Shown here piece by piece: positions 62,250 through 64,000 of a stretch of 64,000 nt of DNA. The notes under the pieces were generated by a model, which worked only from the letters and a program-made list of their open reading frames with translations, was not told the origin of the DNA and did not search any database. This stretch comes from an uncultured bacterium (GTDB lineage: Bacteria > Bacteroidota > Ignavibacteria > UBA10030 > BY39). The position numbers were made by a program, and so were the translations under genes. Each line of letters begins with the position of its first letter. Position 1 is the first letter of the stretch. The stretch covers positions 104,883 through 168,882 of the forward strand of contig CALCJK010000007.1 of NCBI GenBank assembly GCA_937967455.1, read 5' to 3'.

Positions 62250-62280
62250 CAAATATAGTAAAATTAAAGCTAATTTGCAA
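62250..62280 (-). promoter_or_regulatory. Promoter of rpmB
   Basis: Minus strand: TTG (62278-62280), 20 bases, TATATTTG (62250-62257), a perfect TAnnTTTG match with the window's usual spacing. Confidence 0.7.
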
Positions 62281-62320
62281 TAATTTGAACACGTTTTGTG
62301 AATTATCTAGTTAAATTCAA

Positions 62321-64000
62321 TTACCTTATCAGCAGCATCTTTTTTACTGCTGTGAAGTTACCAGCATTCAGTTTGTAGAAATATACGCCGCTTGGAACAT
62401 TTGTAGCATCCCAGGTTGCATCGTAGTAGCCAGCTGCTTTAAAATCATTCACAAGCGTTGCTACTTCCCGACTGAGAACATCGTAAATTTTGAGTGTTAC
62501 AAAATTATCAATTGGTAATTGATAACTGATGATCGTCAGCGGGTTGAAGGGGTTGGGATGGTTTTGAGATAATCTGTATTCGGTTGGCAATGTTTCTAAT
62601 TTATTGACCGAAAAATCATTTTTCCCAAAAATTGATATTGGCTGCGATGCCATACCCTCAAAGCCTATTACTCCATCCTTGATATTGTTTAAAACTATGC
62701 TTCCGGCACCAGATATCTTTATTCTATCGTTACGACCAATGCGAGTAATCCAATATAATGACGAATTCTCATTTTTTATATTCCATTTTATAGTAAGTGG
62801 TAACTTACAATCTCTTATTTTGATGGTTAATTTTTTTATTTTGTTGTTGGGTGGTATTTTTTCTATTAACTTACCGGATTCAAACCTGATACACGGAACA
62901 CCTGCTGGCGGTTCTGGAGGAAGTTCTGCACTCATTTGTAGTTCAGGTGATAATGTGCGTGCTTCGTTTATAAGGTAAAGACTTTGCTGGCTACCATTTG
63001 CATCTATTATTGTAATCCTATCAAGCGATTCAAATGATTCAATAAGCTCTTCTGCATAATCAGGATTTATAATATCACGAACTGTAAATCTCCCTATTTC
63101 ACTCCATGAGCTAGCTCCATATTGATTAACTGCTCTAACTCTCCACTTATATGTCATACCAAGTTCCAAATTTCTTATAGACTTTGATGTAGTAGTTAAT
63201 CCATAATACTCATACCAAGGTCCACCTGTTAATCTCCAAACTATAAGATCGTATGTTGTTGCGCCAGGTGAAGCACTCCATTGTAGAGTAACAAAATCAT
63301 TTTCAATTAATGCTCCATTTGGTGGAGAAATCAAATATGGCGTAGGCGGTTCAACACCTGTCGGTGGATTGGCTGGCCAGGGTATATTTATTCTTAATGT
63401 ACCAGCGTTGGTAACCTTAACCCAATAACCCTTTCCGGGTTCGATATAATTTGAAACTTCATAACCATCGTTATATTCAAAAAAACTTGATTCTATGTTT
63501 GTATTTATAGGTTCGACTTGAGATGTTCCTACAATTTGTGACAATGATCCAACTATATTCCAACCTGTATGTACTGGCATATCAATCGAAAATATTCCCC
63601 AAGGACTATAAGTAATTTCCTGTTCAGCTCCGAATTGTATCCAATATCCTACACCGTTAGAAAGCGGGTCTGCGGCTACATAACCCTCTGGGGTGAATTG
63701 CCAGGCTGGTGATGTAGAAGTAGGATAGACTATGGATTTTGAATAGTTCAACAGTTGTAGTGGTATACTTGTAATATTCCAGCCATTTTTAACCTTAGAT
63801 TTTATTTGACCCCCATAATTCGTGAAAGTATATCTGAGTGCTTTGTAAGCATTTACCCTACCGTGTCCGTATTTTTCGTCCCAGCCAACAACACCACGAT
63901 CTTCAGCAGATTGTTCAATAATGGTTCTAATTTGTGAAGGTGTTAAATTAGGATTAACAGATAGCAACAAAGCAGCAATTCCAGAAACTTGTGGTGCCGC
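62321..64000 (-). CDS. C-terminal part of a secreted subtilisin (S8) with T9SS sorting domain, 5' end cut by window edge
   Basis: The frame is open to base 64000; the first visible residues (APQVSGIAALLLSVNP) are those that directly follow the catalytic GTSMA serine of subtilases, so the triad lies outside the window. A TTG at 63970 inside this segment is not the real start. After the protease end (GHGRVNAYKAL) come a doubled GWNxxSxP/GYWxK module (about 60-200 of the visible part), a fibronectin-like domain (PYLISPPNGALIEN ... YKWRVRAVNQ), an ELPPxPP module (AELPPEPP, near 345), and the sorting domain (NHPNPFNPLTI) at the C-terminus. The same module order is found in the 1092-4988 protein. 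Secreted protease or inactive relative; catalytic status unseen. Confidence 0.9.
   Translation of the reverse strand, partial: AAPQVSGIAALLLSVNPNLTPSQIRTIIEQSAEDRGVVGWDEKYGHGRVNAYKALRYTFTNYGGQIKSKVKNGWNITSIPLQLLNYSKSIVYPTSTSPAWQFTPEGYVAADPLSNGVGYWIQFGAEQEITYSPWGIFSIDMPVHTGWNIVGSLSQIVGTSQVEPINTNIESSFFEYNDGYEVSNYIEPGKGYWVKVTNAGTLRINIPWPANPPTGVEPPTPYLISPPNGALIENDFVTLQWSASPGATTYDLIVWRLTGGPWYEYYGLTTTSKSIRNLELGMTYKWRVRAVNQYGASSWSEIGRFTVRDIINPDYAEELIESFESLDRITIIDANGSQQSLYLINEARTLSPELQMSAELPPEPPAGVPCIRFESGKLIEKIPPNNKIKKLTIKIRDCKLPLTIKWNIKNENSSLYWITRIGRNDRIKISGAGSIVLNNIKDGVIGFEGMASQPISIFGKNDFSVNKLETLPTEYRLSQNHPNPFNPLTIISYQLPIDNFVTLKIYDVLSREVATLVNDFKAAGYYDATWDATNVPSGVYFYKLNAGNFTAVKKMLLIR

Noticed and set aside
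62209..62292. N-terminal extension of the L28 frame
   Set aside because: Covers the promoter and palindrome; bL28 proteins begin at the AKVCEICGK residue.
1..64000. tRNA, rRNA, CRISPR arrays, insertion sequences, phage or integrase genes
   Set aside because: All gaps over 80 bases were read on both strands; no cloverleaf-like, repeat-spacer or transposase signals were seen.

Overview
The window looks like a chromosomal segment of an AT-rich, free-living Gram-negative bacterium of the Bacteroidota/Ignavibacteriota (Chlorobi-like) lineage. Three things point there. Six proteins end in the type IX secretion (T9SS) type A sorting domain with the NYPNPFNP signature that is especially common in Ignavibacteria and relatives. 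At least six upstream regions carry a Bacteroidota-type promoter (TTTG, 20 bases, TATATTTR). The housekeeping proteins (RecA, UvrA/B, AroB/A/C, MetK, L28) are of ordinary bacterial type. No tRNA, rRNA, CRISPR array, phage or transposase gene was found.

Layout. (1) 1-13840, minus strand: five tandem genes for large secreted modular proteins (exported BNR-repeat, fibronectin-like, beta-helix/SdrD-type and two smaller proteins). Most share an uncharacterised domain with an ELPPxPP core, and several are separated by hairpins placed just after the stop codon. (2) 14370-21968, minus strand: a tight operon with an active/inactive M16 peptidase pair followed by aroB, a fused aroD-aroE, aroA and aroC (core shikimate pathway). 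(3) 22099-31486, plus strand: uvrA, then a TetR-type regulator with a TolC/membrane-fusion/RND efflux system that ends in a small PII-like protein. (4) 31830-34219, plus: a major facilitator transporter, a YbaK-type tRNA deacylase and a DUF429 protein with overlapping ends. (5) 34212-37555, minus: membrane metallophosphoesterase, YceI, MarR regulator with a palindromic operator, and a zinc alcohol dehydrogenase. (6) 37638-41435, plus: a large secreted subtilisin with a T9SS tail. (7) 41490-64000, all minus strand: comF-uvrB; a MacA/MacB-like pair that lacks an ATPase; an MFSD1-like transporter with an M29 aminopeptidase; a nucleotidyltransferase-metK-ahcY operon; a TPR/Omp28-like protein; a long run pgsA-pgpA-cinA-thpR-response regulator-recA-recX-exonuclease-dnaQ; rpmB; and the 3' part of a second secreted subtilisin.

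How it fits together. The secreted proteins at both ends and in the middle would leave through the Sec and type IX systems and be anchored on or released from the cell surface. Together with two subtilisins, an M29 aminopeptidase and a probable dipeptide transporter they suggest a protein- and polymer-degrading heterotroph. DNA repair and uptake functions are concentrated here (uvrA, uvrB, comF, cinA, recA, recX, two DnaQ-fold exonucleases). The most novel-looking item is the recurrent ELPPxPP module, present six or seven times in this window in otherwise unrelated secreted proteins. All family assignments were made by reading motifs; no database search was run.
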